DNA from: Parasediminibacterium sp051861445
GTDB taxonomy: Bacteria; Bacteroidota; Bacteroidia; Chitinophagales; Chitinophagaceae
Assembly (NCBI GenBank): GCA_051861445.1
Contig: JBHYCS010000005.1
Coordinates: forward strand, 123,302 to 187,301
Direction: 5' to 3'
Length of the DNA: 64,000 nt
Shown here: piece after piece, positions 27,479 through 36,747 of the stretch
How the letters are laid out: the number at the start of each line of letters is the position of its first letter
How positions within the stretch are numbered: the stretch's first letter is position 1
Made by a program: the position numbers and the translations under genes
Notes under the pieces: model-generated
Seen by the model: the letters and a program-made list of their open reading frames with translations, nothing else
What the model was told of the DNA's origin: nothing
Database searches by the model: none

Positions 27479-28079
27479 ATTTAATTTCGCTACTTTTTGC
27501 TGTCAGTATTTTTCTTAAGTTGTTTCTTGCTTTGCTTAAATTAGATTTCGAAGCACCAACGCTTATACCAAGTTCTGATGCAATTTCTTCATGTGTAAAT
27601 CCTTCTAGTACAAATAGGTTAAAAACGATTCTATAAACAGGCGATAACTGTTTTATTGCCTCAATAATTTCTTTGTATTGAATTTTATCTAGTCCATTTT
27701 CATTGTTATCTTCTATAAATTCTTGTTCATTATGTGAAATTTCTCCCGTTTGTACAATTGTTTTTTGTTTTCTCAAATAATCTAAACAAGTGTTGATAAT
27801 AATTTTTTTGAACCAACCTTTTAGCATGTAATCAATATTTGTTTGATTAGGTGCTTTAAAAACATGCATATTTTTAAATAGTTTGATAAATGATTCGTTT
27901 ATCAAACTATCCACATCGGTCGAATTTGTTACATATCTATAACAAATAGCTGCAGCAAAGCCATGTAGATATTCATACATAACCTTTTGCATTGCTCTAT
28001 TGTTGTTGCAGCAACCATCAATTATAGACAATATAGTAGCGGGTGTTTCGGGCAAAATTCTATTACTATAGTTTTTCAA
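27471..28079 (-). CDS. RNA polymerase sigma-70 family (ECF-like) factor
   Basis: The 202-residue protein has sigma region 2 (about 28-100, with SLINESFIKLFKN and the WFKKIIINTCLDYLRKQK segment) and region 4 (about 140-195) as a helix-turn-helix: LSPVYRIVFNLFVLEGFTHE followed by EIASELGISVGASKSNLSKA. This fits Bacteroidota ECF-type factors. The start is probably TTG at 28079, because a stop codon precedes it immediately; the next ATG would delete most of the first helix of region 2. The following gene overlaps by 8 bp and encodes a membrane-anchored barrel protein, so the two are likely a regulator and its controller. Target genes are unknown. Confidence 0.9.
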   Translation of the reverse strand: MKNYSNRILPETPATILSIIDGCCNNNRAMQKVMYEYLHGFAAAICYRYVTNSTDVDSLINESFIKLFKNMHVFKAPNQTNIDYMLKGWFKKIIINTCLDYLRKQKTIVQTGEISHNEQEFIEDNNENGLDKIQYKEIIEAIKQLSPVYRIVFNLFVLEGFTHEEIASELGISVGASKSNLSKARNNLRKILTAKSSEIKYA

Positions 28080-28146
28080 CTATAAAACTAATCAATGCAA
28101 TGAATACGTAGTATTTTTTTTGAGGTTGCCTTCTGCAGCTATAAAT

Positions 28147-28833
28147 TTAAAATCCAACTCTACCGTCTCTAACTCTAACGGCTTTTTTACCATTGTTTTT
28201 CTTCTCAAATTCTTGAACTTCTTTCGGTTTTAGTTTTTCTGCGGCTTCTTTTTTGGCAGATGCTTCATCAGAAGTTGTTGGCGAAGTTGAAAGTACAGGA
28301 TCTACTTTTGGTAATTGAAGTTTATCTAAAAAATAGGTTTCAGTTTTTAAGAGAGATAAAGAGCCAGGTCTATAATATTTCCAAATGCCATGTTTTACTG
28401 TTGTGCCTTCTATTTTAACCAATTTTCTTTCAATTTTGTAATGATCGTATACATCTGGTACGTCAATAGTATCGTATGGTTTTTCAGGATTTACAGCTTT
28501 CCAACTTTCTTCATGTTCTAAACCTGCTAATGTAAAATATTGGCTTGTTCCATCTTTATATCCCCACTTATAGCTTTCTATTGCAACTAAATCACCCATT
28601 AAATTATATACACGCCAAATGCCCTCTTTACCATCATTTTTAAAAATACCTTCTTCCTCAAATCCTGGTTCACCTCGTAAACTTTCTACCCTAACCACCC
28701 ATTTTCCTTGTTTTTTATTGTTTTTATCAATACAATTCAATGTATCACCTTGTGCACTTAATCTAAATGTTTTGCACTGTGCATTTATTTGATACACTGT
28801 TAGTAATATGATGAAAGTAAAAAATAATCGCAT
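28147..28833 (-). CDS. Secreted protein with MORN/YwqK-like repeats
   Basis: The 228-residue protein has a signal peptide (about 1-18, ending INAQ). MORN-like repeats follow: GKEGIWRVYNLMGDLVAIES, GYKDGTSQYFTLAG and KHGIWKYYRPGSLSLLKTET. These repeats resemble the YwqK antitoxin-like families that are frequent as secreted proteins in Bacteroidota. The C-terminus (about 190-228) is charged (KKEAAEKLKPKEVQEFEKKN). No catalytic motif is seen and the function is unknown. It precedes the sigma factor gene by 67 bp on the same strand and may be a separate transcript. Confidence 0.75.
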   Translation of the reverse strand: MRLFFTFIILLTVYQINAQCKTFRLSAQGDTLNCIDKNNKKQGKWVVRVESLRGEPGFEEEGIFKNDGKEGIWRVYNLMGDLVAIESYKWGYKDGTSQYFTLAGLEHEESWKAVNPEKPYDTIDVPDVYDHYKIERKLVKIEGTTVKHGIWKYYRPGSLSLLKTETYFLDKLQLPKVDPVLSTSPTTSDEASAKKEAAEKLKPKEVQEFEKKNNGKKAVRVRDGRVGF

Positions 28834-28990
28834 GATGCAATTTACTCAAATTTTTTTTGAAAAAATGATGGATAGATTTTAGAGAAATGTTAATAACTTC
28901 TATAAATGAATATATTTTCTAATTATAAAAACAATGAATTTTAATGGGAAAGCATTATTTGAAAACAAAAAGACTACTTTTTATACATTA

Positions 28991-29023
28991 AAAAAGCCAT
29001 TATTTTTGGGATAATGGCTTTTT
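28991..29023 (-). terminator. Strong intrinsic terminator after gltD
   Basis: A perfect 13-bp stem (AAAAAGCCATTAT with ATAATGGCTTTTT) and a 7-nt loop lie 18 bp beyond the gltD stop. On the minus strand the 3' arm ends in a six-T run. The near symmetry means it could stop transcription from either side. Confidence 0.88.
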
Positions 29024-29041
29024 GGAATTTATTATTGATGA

Positions 29042-30547
29042 TTAAATCATTGCTTGTAAAATACTATTGTCTTTTGATTCTAATATTGAATGCCCCATTA
29101 AAAACTCATCTACTTTTCTGGCACATTCTCTTCCTTCACTAATCGCCCAAACTACTAAGCTTTGTCCACGTCTCATATCTCCAGCTGTGAATACTTTTGC
29201 AATGTTTGTTTGGTAACTTTTTTCTGTAGCTTTTACATTTCCTCTTTCATCCAATTCAATTTCTAGTTGGTTTAGTAATCCTTCTTTTTGAGGATATAAA
29301 AAGCCCATTGCTAATAAAGCCAATTCACAAGGAATTTCTCTTTCACTACCTGCTTTTTCTACAAACTGAGCTGGTCTGCCATCGGCTGTAATTTTCCATT
29401 CTAGATCAACTACTTTTAATGCTTTTAAATTTCCATTTTCATCACCAATAAATTCTTTTGTAGCAATTGCCCAATGTCTGTCAGCACCTTCTTCATGCGA
29501 TGAAGTTGTTTTTAAAACCATTGGATAAGTTGGCCAAGGCATATTAGGAGTTCTTTCTGCAGATGGTTTAGGCATTAATTCGAATTGTGTTACAGATTTT
29601 GCACCATGTCTATTACTTGTTCCAACACAATCGCTACCTGTATCTCCACCACCAATTACCACAACATTTTTTCCTGTAGCTCTCAACGCTTCTGGAAAAA
29701 TATTGCTTTCAATATTTGCATTTGCAAATGGATCTTTTTCAGCAACAGTTTTATTATTTTGCTTTAAAAACTGCATGGCAAAATAAACGCCATTTAAATT
29801 TCTACCCGGAATATTTAAATCTCTTGGTACAGTTGATCCTCCTGCTAAAACAATGGCATTGTATTCTCTTAATAAATCTCCTATATGTACGTTTACGCCA
29901 ACATTTGCATGGCATTTAAAAGTTACACCTTCTTCTTCCATCAAAGCAATTCTTCTGTCAATTACTTTCTTTTCTAATTTAAAATCAGGAATACCATAAC
30001 GTAGCAATCCACCAGGTGCATCATCTCTTTCAAAAACAGTAACCGCATGTCCTGCATAGTTTAATTGAGCAGCAGCAGCTAAACCTGCTGGCCCACTACC
30101 AATTACAGCAACTTTTTTACCTGTTTTAAGATTGGGTTTACGAGGTTGCACAAAACCTTTTTCAAAAGCAATTTCAATAATGTGTTTTTCTATTTCTTCA
30201 ATAGCAACAGGAGGTTGATTGATGCCTAACACACAAGCACTTTCACAAGGAGCTGGACAAATTCTGCCCGTAAACTCTGGAAAATTATTGGTGCTGATTA
30301 ATATTTCGTATGCTTCTTTATAATTTCCGTCGTAAACAGCATCATTAAATTCAGGAATTACGTTACCCAAAGGGCATCCATTATGGCAAAATGGAACACC
30401 ACAGTTCATACAACGTGCAGATTGTTCGCCCAATTCTTTTTCAGAATAAGGTTTTACAAATTCTTTATAGTCTTGTTTACGTTCTTCTACAGACCTTTTC
30501 GAAGGTAAGCTTCTTGTAAATTCTAAAAATCCGGTTGGTTTGCCCAT
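29042..30547 (-). CDS. gltD: Glutamate synthase small subunit (NADPH-type)
   Basis: GltD supplies electrons from NAD(P)H through FAD and Fe-S centres to GltB for glutamate synthesis from glutamine and 2-oxoglutarate. From the ATG at 30547 there are 501 residues starting MGKPTGFLEFTRSLPSKRSV, the usual Bacteroidota start; an in-frame TTG 10 codons earlier is less likely. The Fe-S cysteines are in CMNCGVPFCHNGCPLGN and GRICPAPCESACV. FAD- and NADPH-binding motifs are VAVIGSGPAGLAAAAQL and VVVIGGGDTGSDCVG. It lies 107 bp after gltB on the same strand and ends at a strong terminator. Confidence 0.95.
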   Translation of the reverse strand: MGKPTGFLEFTRSLPSKRSVEERKQDYKEFVKPYSEKELGEQSARCMNCGVPFCHNGCPLGNVIPEFNDAVYDGNYKEAYEILISTNNFPEFTGRICPAPCESACVLGINQPPVAIEEIEKHIIEIAFEKGFVQPRKPNLKTGKKVAVIGSGPAGLAAAAQLNYAGHAVTVFERDDAPGGLLRYGIPDFKLEKKVIDRRIALMEEEGVTFKCHANVGVNVHIGDLLREYNAIVLAGGSTVPRDLNIPGRNLNGVYFAMQFLKQNNKTVAEKDPFANANIESNIFPEALRATGKNVVVIGGGDTGSDCVGTSNRHGAKSVTQFELMPKPSAERTPNMPWPTYPMVLKTTSSHEEGADRHWAIATKEFIGDENGNLKALKVVDLEWKITADGRPAQFVEKAGSEREIPCELALLAMGFLYPQKEGLLNQLEIELDERGNVKATEKSYQTNIAKVFTAGDMRRGQSLVVWAISEGRECARKVDEFLMGHSILESKDNSILQAMI

Positions 30548-30654
30548 TTTTCGTGGTATTAAAGTTTCTTTCAGCAATTAGTATAACATTGTTACTATTT
30601 GTTATACCCAATTTTTTAGTATTAAAGTTTTTTTCTAGTACAGATTAAAATGCA

Positions 30655-33600
30655 TTAAGCATTTTGTTTTTTACTAGCTGCCTTTTCTTGCAAAACTTTT
30701 TTGTAATCTCTAGGAAATACTTTCACAAAGTTTTTCAATTGATTTTCAAAATCGTCTAATACAAATTTAGCAACAGTGCTACCTGTATATTCGAAATGTT
30801 TGGTAATGAAAGATTTTAATTCATCAATATCTGTTTCAGAAACAGGATCAAGATCTATCATTTCCATATTACATTTCTTAGAAAAATCACCTTTTACATC
30901 ATAAACAAAAGCGATACCTCCACTCATTCCTGCAGCAAAGTTTCTACCTGTTGTTCCTAATATTACCACTCTTCCACCTGTCATATACTCACAACCATGA
31001 TCGCCTACACCTTCAACAACTACATTTCCTCCAGAGTTTCTTACTGCAAAACGTTCACCAGCTTTACCTCTTATATAGGCTTCACCATTGGTGGCTCCAT
31101 ACATTGCAACATTACCAATGATGATATTTTCTTCTGGAATAAATGTTGATTTTTTGGAAGGATATACAATCAATTTTGCACCACTTAATCCTTTGCCAAA
31201 GTAGTCGTTTGCATCACCTTCTAATTCAAGTGTTACACCTTTTGTGTTAAACGCTCCAAAACTTTGACCAGCAGTTCCATTAAATTTAAAATGTATTGTA
31301 TCAGGTGCTAATCCTAATGAACGATAGCGTTTTGTTATTTCGTTCGATAAAATTGTTCCAACTGTTCTGTCCGTATTTTTTATATTAAAGCTAGCTTTTA
31401 CTTTTTCTTGATTTTCTAATGCAAGTTTAGCGGCCTCTAATAATTTCCAATCTAAAACATCTGCAATTCCATGATCTTGTTCTTCTGAATTGTATAAACC
31501 TACAAATTCAGTAGCAGGTTCTTTGTATAAAATAGGAGATAAGTCTAGTTTGCTATATTTCCAATGTGTAACATTTTCTTTTTGTTGTAAATATTCTACT
31601 TGACCAATCATTTCATTCACCGTTCTAAATCCAAGTTCAGCCATAATTTCTCTTAATTCTTCCACCATAAATTTGAAGAAATTAATTACGTGATCAGGAT
31701 CTCCTTTAAAACGTTTTCTTAATTCAGGATCTTGTGTGGCAACGCCAACAGGACAAGTGTTTAAATGACATTTACGCATCATAATACAACCTTCTACAAT
31801 TAAAGCAGCAGTAGCAACACCCCATTCTTCTGCACCTAATAAAGCAGCAATTGCAATGTCTCTACCTGTTTTCATTTGGCCATCGGCTTGTAAAACAACA
31901 CGGCTACGTAATTTATTTTTCACCAATGTTTGATGGCTTTCTGCCAAGCCTAATTCCCATGGTAAACCAGCATGTTTTATTGAACTAATTGGTGATGCAC
32001 CCGTTCCTCCATCATTTCCTGCAATTAATACCACGTCTGCTTTTGCTTTTGCAACGCCAGCAGCAATAGTACCAACACCTGCTTTTGAAACTAATTTTAC
32101 ACTTACTCTAGCTTTTCTATTGGCATTTTTTAAGTCGAAAATTAATTGAGCCAAATCTTCAATAGAATAAATGTCATGGTGTGGTGGTGGAGAAATTAAA
32201 CCTACACCTGGCGTTGAGTGACGAACTTTTCCAATCCACTCATCTACTTTATGACCTGGTAATTGTCCGCCTTCACCAGGTTTTGCTCCTTGAGCCATTT
32301 TAATTTGCAATTCATCTGCTTCTGTTAAGTACAAACTTGTTACACCAAAACGTGCAGACGCTACTTGTTTAATAGCACTACGCATGCTATCGCCATTCGG
32401 TAATTTTTCAAATCTAATTTCATCTTCTCCACCTTCTCCTGTATTGCTTTTTCCGCCTAAACGATTCATTGCTATGGCAAGTGTACTGTGAGCTTCATGA
32501 GAAATAGAACCAAAACTCATAGCACCTGTAGCAAAACGCTTGTAAATGTTTTCTGCAGGTTCTACTTCATCAATAGAAATAGACGGACGAATGTGTTTGA
32601 ACTCTAATAAACTTCTTAAAGTGCAAGCTTTTTCTGCTTGATCGTTAACTGTTTTTGAGTATTTTTTAAAAGTTGCGTAATCGTTTGTACTTGTTGCATG
32701 CTGTAAAAGATGTATTGTTTGTGGATTGAACAAATGAAATTCCCCTTTTCTTTTCCATTGATAAACACCACCTACGGGCAATCTTTCAACAGGAATTTCT
32801 TTTTTGCTAAATGCAAACTGATGTTTAGCTAAGGTTTCTTTAGCAATTTCATCTAATCCCATTCCTTCAATTCTTGAAGTTGCACCAGTGAAATAACGTT
32901 CAACAACATGTTTGTTTAAACCTACAATTTCAAAAATTTGAGCACCTTGATAAGATTGTAAAGTAGAAATTCCCATTTTTGAGAATACTTTTAACAAACC
33001 ATCACAAACTGCTTTGATATAATTTTTCTTTAAATAATCTACTTCAAGTGTGGTTTCTAATTTACCTTGAAGTTTCATATCTCTAATAGTAGATAAAGCT
33101 AAATAAGGGTTGATGGCAGTTGCACCAAAAGCCAATAAACATGCAAAATGGTGAACTTCCCAAACGTCGCCTGCTTCAACAATTAAACCTACTTGACCAC
33201 GATAACCTTTTCTAATTAAATGATGGTGAACAGCTGCAACTGCTAATAAAGATGGAATAGGTGCATGTTCACTATCAATAGCTCTATCTGTTAAAACGAT
33301 TACTTCAAAACCATCTTCAACAGCATCGGTAGCATAACGACAAAGACGAGCTAAACCTTTTTCTAAAGAACCTTTTTTGCCATCGGCTCTAAAATAGGTT
33401 TGTAATGTTTTTGCTTGAAAAATTCCAGTATCAATACTTCTAATCTTTTCTAGTTCATGATTGGTTAGTATAGGTTGCTTTAGTTCAAGACTATGGCAGG
33501 CCAATGGATCTTCAACCAATAAATTACCATTATTGCCTGCAAATGAAGATAAACTCATCACCAATCTTTCACGAATAGGATCAATTGGAGGATTGGTAAC

Positions 33601-35172
33601 TTGAGCAAATAATTGTTTAAAATAACTGCTTAAATGTTGTGGTTGATCACTTAAAACAGCCAAAGGAACGTCTGTTCCCATTGATCCTATCGGTTCTTTA
33701 CCATCTAAAGCCATAGGAGCAATGATATGCTCTAAATCTTCTGTTGAGTAGCCAAATGCCTTTTGGTATTTAAAAACTTGGTCGTGTTCTAAATGTGTAA
33801 ATGAAACTCTAGGTTCTGGTAATTCTTCTAACCTAATTTTATATTTATTCAACCATTCTCCATAAGGTTTTTGAGAGCAGATAGCAGCTTTTAAATCATC
33901 ATCGCTAATAATTTTTCCTTGCTCCATATCTACCACAAACATTTTTCCTGGTTGTAAACGTCCATTTTCGATAATAATTGAAGGGTCAACTGGTAACGCA
34001 CCTGTTTCAGATGCCATAATAACCCTATCATCGTTGGTAACGCAATATCTTGAAGGTCTTAAACCATTTCTATCAAGTGTAGCACCAATAATTTTTCCAT
34101 CGGTGAATGAGATAGAAGCAGGTCCATCCCATGGTTCTTGGAAAGTTGCATGAAACTCGTAGAATGCTTTTTTAATTGGATCCATTTTTTCAGCATTATC
34201 CCAAGCTTCAGGTATTAACATCATCATTACATGTGGTAAAGATCGACCACACATTGATAATAATTCAATTACATTATCTAAACATGCACTATCACTTTGA
34301 CCTTCGAAAATAATAGGAGAAAGCATGTCCATTTCTTCTTTAGTGAAATATGGAGAGAAGAAATGTCTTTCACTTGTTTTGAACCAGTTTACGTTTCCTT
34401 GAACGGTGTTAATTTCTCCGTTGTGAGCAATGTATCTAAATGGTTGAGCTAATTTCCAAGAAGGGAAAGTGTTGGTTGCAAAACGAGAGTGTATTAAACC
34501 AAAAGCACTTACCATTCTTTTGTCGTTTAAATCGGGAAAATAACTACGAACTTGATGACTTGTTAATTGCCCTTTGTAAACAACCGTTTTATAAGAAAGA
34601 GATGCAATGTAAAAACCGATTGCATCTTTTTTAATTGTATTATTAATGGTATGGCTAGCATAATTACGTAGCACATATAATTTTCTTTCAAAAGTTTCTG
34701 CATCACGTACATGATCGGGACAAGCAATAAATACTTGTTCTATTTCAGGTTCAACAGATAAGGCCGTTGGTCCAATATCTGTAGGATTTACAGGAACTTT
34801 TCTGTACGCTAAAATTTCGAAGCCCAATTTTTCGGCAGCTCTGTTAAAAATATCTCTACATTCTTCTTTTAAGCGAATATCTCTAGGAAAAAATAATACA
34901 CCCACACCATATTTACCAAATGCAGGAAGGTGAACTCCCATTTTTACCAATTCGTCGAAGAAAAATTCATGAGTGGTTTGAATCATAATACCTGCACCAT
35001 CGCCTGTATTATTTTCACAACCACATGCACCTCTATGTTCCATATTTTCTAAAATGGTGAGTGCATCAGAAATAATTTGATGAGATTTTGTGCCTTTGAT
35101 ATTAGCAACAAATCCAATACCGCATGCATCATGCTCAAAAGAAGCGTCGTATAAACCTGTAGTACTTGCCAT
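30655..35172 (-). CDS. gltB: Glutamate synthase large subunit
   Basis: The 1505-residue protein runs from the ATG at 35172. Its N-terminal glutaminase (class II amidotransferase) exposes Cys17 in FEHDACGIGF after propeptide removal. The central and FMN-binding synthase domains contain GGTGASPISSIKHAGLPWEL and the 3Fe-4S cysteine cluster CIMMRKCHLNTCPVG. The C-terminal GXGXG beta-helix has FGAFNTKGVTLELEGDANDY and GVGDHGCEYMTGG. Size and order match bacterial GltB. An in-frame TTG at 35199 would add nine residues and is less likely. Together with gltD it provides glutamate, the amino donor used by IlvE encoded upstream. Confidence 0.97.
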   Translation of the reverse strand: MASTTGLYDASFEHDACGIGFVANIKGTKSHQIISDALTILENMEHRGACGCENNTGDGAGIMIQTTHEFFFDELVKMGVHLPAFGKYGVGVLFFPRDIRLKEECRDIFNRAAEKLGFEILAYRKVPVNPTDIGPTALSVEPEIEQVFIACPDHVRDAETFERKLYVLRNYASHTINNTIKKDAIGFYIASLSYKTVVYKGQLTSHQVRSYFPDLNDKRMVSAFGLIHSRFATNTFPSWKLAQPFRYIAHNGEINTVQGNVNWFKTSERHFFSPYFTKEEMDMLSPIIFEGQSDSACLDNVIELLSMCGRSLPHVMMMLIPEAWDNAEKMDPIKKAFYEFHATFQEPWDGPASISFTDGKIIGATLDRNGLRPSRYCVTNDDRVIMASETGALPVDPSIIIENGRLQPGKMFVVDMEQGKIISDDDLKAAICSQKPYGEWLNKYKIRLEELPEPRVSFTHLEHDQVFKYQKAFGYSTEDLEHIIAPMALDGKEPIGSMGTDVPLAVLSDQPQHLSSYFKQLFAQVTNPPIDPIRERLVMSLSSFAGNNGNLLVEDPLACHSLELKQPILTNHELEKIRSIDTGIFQAKTLQTYFRADGKKGSLEKGLARLCRYATDAVEDGFEVIVLTDRAIDSEHAPIPSLLAVAAVHHHLIRKGYRGQVGLIVEAGDVWEVHHFACLLAFGATAINPYLALSTIRDMKLQGKLETTLEVDYLKKNYIKAVCDGLLKVFSKMGISTLQSYQGAQIFEIVGLNKHVVERYFTGATSRIEGMGLDEIAKETLAKHQFAFSKKEIPVERLPVGGVYQWKRKGEFHLFNPQTIHLLQHATSTNDYATFKKYSKTVNDQAEKACTLRSLLEFKHIRPSISIDEVEPAENIYKRFATGAMSFGSISHEAHSTLAIAMNRLGGKSNTGEGGEDEIRFEKLPNGDSMRSAIKQVASARFGVTSLYLTEADELQIKMAQGAKPGEGGQLPGHKVDEWIGKVRHSTPGVGLISPPPHHDIYSIEDLAQLIFDLKNANRKARVSVKLVSKAGVGTIAAGVAKAKADVVLIAGNDGGTGASPISSIKHAGLPWELGLAESHQTLVKNKLRSRVVLQADGQMKTGRDIAIAALLGAEEWGVATAALIVEGCIMMRKCHLNTCPVGVATQDPELRKRFKGDPDHVINFFKFMVEELREIMAELGFRTVNEMIGQVEYLQQKENVTHWKYSKLDLSPILYKEPATEFVGLYNSEEQDHGIADVLDWKLLEAAKLALENQEKVKASFNIKNTDRTVGTILSNEITKRYRSLGLAPDTIHFKFNGTAGQSFGAFNTKGVTLELEGDANDYFGKGLSGAKLIVYPSKKSTFIPEENIIIGNVAMYGATNGEAYIRGKAGERFAVRNSGGNVVVEGVGDHGCEYMTGGRVVILGTTGRNFAAGMSGGIAFVYDVKGDFSKKCNMEMIDLDPVSETDIDELKSFITKHFEYTGSTVAKFVLDDFENQLKNFVKVFPRDYKKVLQEKAASKKQNA

Positions 35173-35237
35173 TTGGGGTTCGGTTATTAAGGTAAACAAT
35201 AGAACTATCGTATGTTGTGCAAGCTTTCGTTAGCTTT

Positions 35238-35245
35238 CAAAGATA
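35238..35245 (-). promoter_or_regulatory. Possible -7 element (TATCTTTG) upstream of gltB
   Basis: On the minus strand this is a perfect TAnnTTTG octamer 66 bp before the gltB ATG, inside the 126-bp gap after ilvA. I see no TTTG at the standard -33 position, so the assignment is tentative. If real, gltBD have their own promoter rather than relying only on readthrough from the ilv genes. Confidence 0.4.
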
Positions 35246-35298
35246 ATTCAATAAATTATTCGATTCTATAGATTGTTTAAAAAAAAATTAGTTATTTG

Positions 35299-36552
35299 TT
35301 AGATGAGATAACCAAAAAGTGTATCATTTTTATTAATTTCTGAAAAATCTATATTGTATTCTTTCATTCGTTTCATTAAGTCGTCGTAATCACTTCGTTT
35401 TGCCAATTCTATTCCAACCAAAGCAGGGCCAATTTCTTTATTTGTTTTTTGCATGTATTCAAAACGAGTAATATCATCATTTTCGCCTAAAACATAGTTT
35501 AGAAATTCTCTTAACGCTCCTGGTCGTTGGGCAAATCTGATCAAGAAATAGTGCTTTAATCCTTCGTATTGTAGGCTTCTTTCCTTTATTTCTGGCATTC
35601 TATCAATATCATTGTTTCCGCCACCAATAATGCAAACAATATTTTTGCCTTTTATTTTTTCGGCATAATCGTCTAAAGCAGCAATACTTAATGCACCTGC
35701 AGGCTCAACTACAATTGCATGTTCGTTGTAGAGTTGTAAAATGGTTGAACAAATTTTACCTTCTGATACTAAATGCATATCGTTGATTACTTGCTTGCAA
35801 ATAGGAAAAGTAATATCACCAATTCGTTTTACGGCTGCTCCATCTACAAATCTATCAATTGATTCAAGTGTAACAGGATGACCTGTATGAAGGGCTTTTA
35901 GCATAGATGGTGCACCTTCTGGTTCTAAACCTACTATTTGTGTTTGTGGTAAATGCTGTTTAATATAAGTGCCAACACCTGCACATAATCCACCACCACC
36001 AACAGGTATAAATATGTAATCTATATCTTTTAATTCTTCTAATATTTCAACACCAACAGTACCTTGACCTTCGATAATTTTATGATGATCGAAAGGAGGA
36101 ATAAAAAACATATTGTTTTCTTCGGTAAATTGTTTGGCTGCAATGGCACAATCATCGAATGTATCACCAATTAGTTTTACCTCAATTTGATCTTCACCAA
36201 ACATTTTAGTTTGCTTTATTTTTTGCTTGGGTGTAAAACTCGGCATAAATACCACGCCTTTTACGCCTAGCTTTTTGCAGCTAAATGCAAAACCTTGTGC
36301 ATGATTGCCTGCACTTGCACATACAACACCTTTTGCTAACTGCTCTTTGGGTAAGCTACTGAGCATATTGTAGGCTCCACGTAGCTTGTAAGAACGTACA
36401 ATTTGTAAATCTTCTCTTTTTAAATACACATTGCATTGGTATTTTTTAGAGAGATTGAGGTTGAGTTGTAGTGGCGTTTTGGTAACAACATTGCTTAAAC
36501 GCTCTGCTGCTGCTGTGAAATTGAGTTGATATGTTGGTAATGTAGATGTCAT
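35299..36552 (-). CDS. ilvA: Threonine ammonia-lyase (biosynthetic threonine dehydratase)
   Basis: IlvA makes 2-oxobutanoate from threonine, the committed step to isoleucine. The 417-residue protein has the PLP lysine in SYKLRGAYNM (Lys56), the phosphate-binding glycine loop PVGGGGLCAGVG, and the Asn-containing SAGNHAQGFA. A single C-terminal ACT-like domain (about 335-417, YFLIRFAQRPGALREFLNYV) is the likely site for isoleucine feedback. The longer enterobacterial enzyme has two such domains. It is the last ilv gene of the cluster, after ilvC, separated by 195 bp containing a repeat and a hairpin. Confidence 0.95.
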   Translation of the reverse strand: MTSTLPTYQLNFTAAAERLSNVVTKTPLQLNLNLSKKYQCNVYLKREDLQIVRSYKLRGAYNMLSSLPKEQLAKGVVCASAGNHAQGFAFSCKKLGVKGVVFMPSFTPKQKIKQTKMFGEDQIEVKLIGDTFDDCAIAAKQFTEENNMFFIPPFDHHKIIEGQGTVGVEILEELKDIDYIFIPVGGGGLCAGVGTYIKQHLPQTQIVGLEPEGAPSMLKALHTGHPVTLESIDRFVDGAAVKRIGDITFPICKQVINDMHLVSEGKICSTILQLYNEHAIVVEPAGALSIAALDDYAEKIKGKNIVCIIGGGNNDIDRMPEIKERSLQYEGLKHYFLIRFAQRPGALREFLNYVLGENDDITRFEYMQKTNKEIGPALVGIELAKRSDYDDLMKRMKEYNIDFSEINKNDTLFGYLI

Positions 36553-36644
36553 TGATGAGAGATAACCTAAAATGATAAAACTTTTCTATTGATGCTAAAG
36601 CCGATGGTTGATATTTTGTAATCCTTTTTTAATCAGTGTTTTTT

Positions 36645-36723
36645 GTTGATTAATGAATATTCAGTTGAAGTGTGCGACGCCACAGCAGTTGAATAAAGGT
36701 TTGCAGTTGATTACCAAAAAAAT
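36645..36723. repeat. Interspersed intergenic repeat, copy A (ilvC-ilvA gap)
   Basis: This 79-bp unit contains the 17-bp core GTTGAAGTGTGCGACGC at 36664-36680. It shares the 14-bp start GTTGATTAATGAAT and an end of the form GAyTACCAAAAAAA with copy C at 45058. It is richer in G and C in the core than the surrounding AT-rich DNA. It is on the plus strand relative to the operon's minus orientation. Confidence 0.8.
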
Positions 36724-36737
36724 AACTGCAAACCTTT
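36695..36737. other. Long hairpin just downstream of ilvC
   Basis: A perfect 14-bp inverted repeat (AAAGGTTTGCAGTT with AACTGCAAACCTTT) flanks a 15-nt loop. On the minus strand the T-run lies in the loop rather than after the stem, so this is not a textbook intrinsic terminator. It begins 10 bp after the ilvC stop and overlaps the end of repeat copy A. It may stabilise the ilvC 3' end or attenuate readthrough into ilvA. Confidence 0.75.
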
Positions 36738-36747
36738 GTGTGTATCA

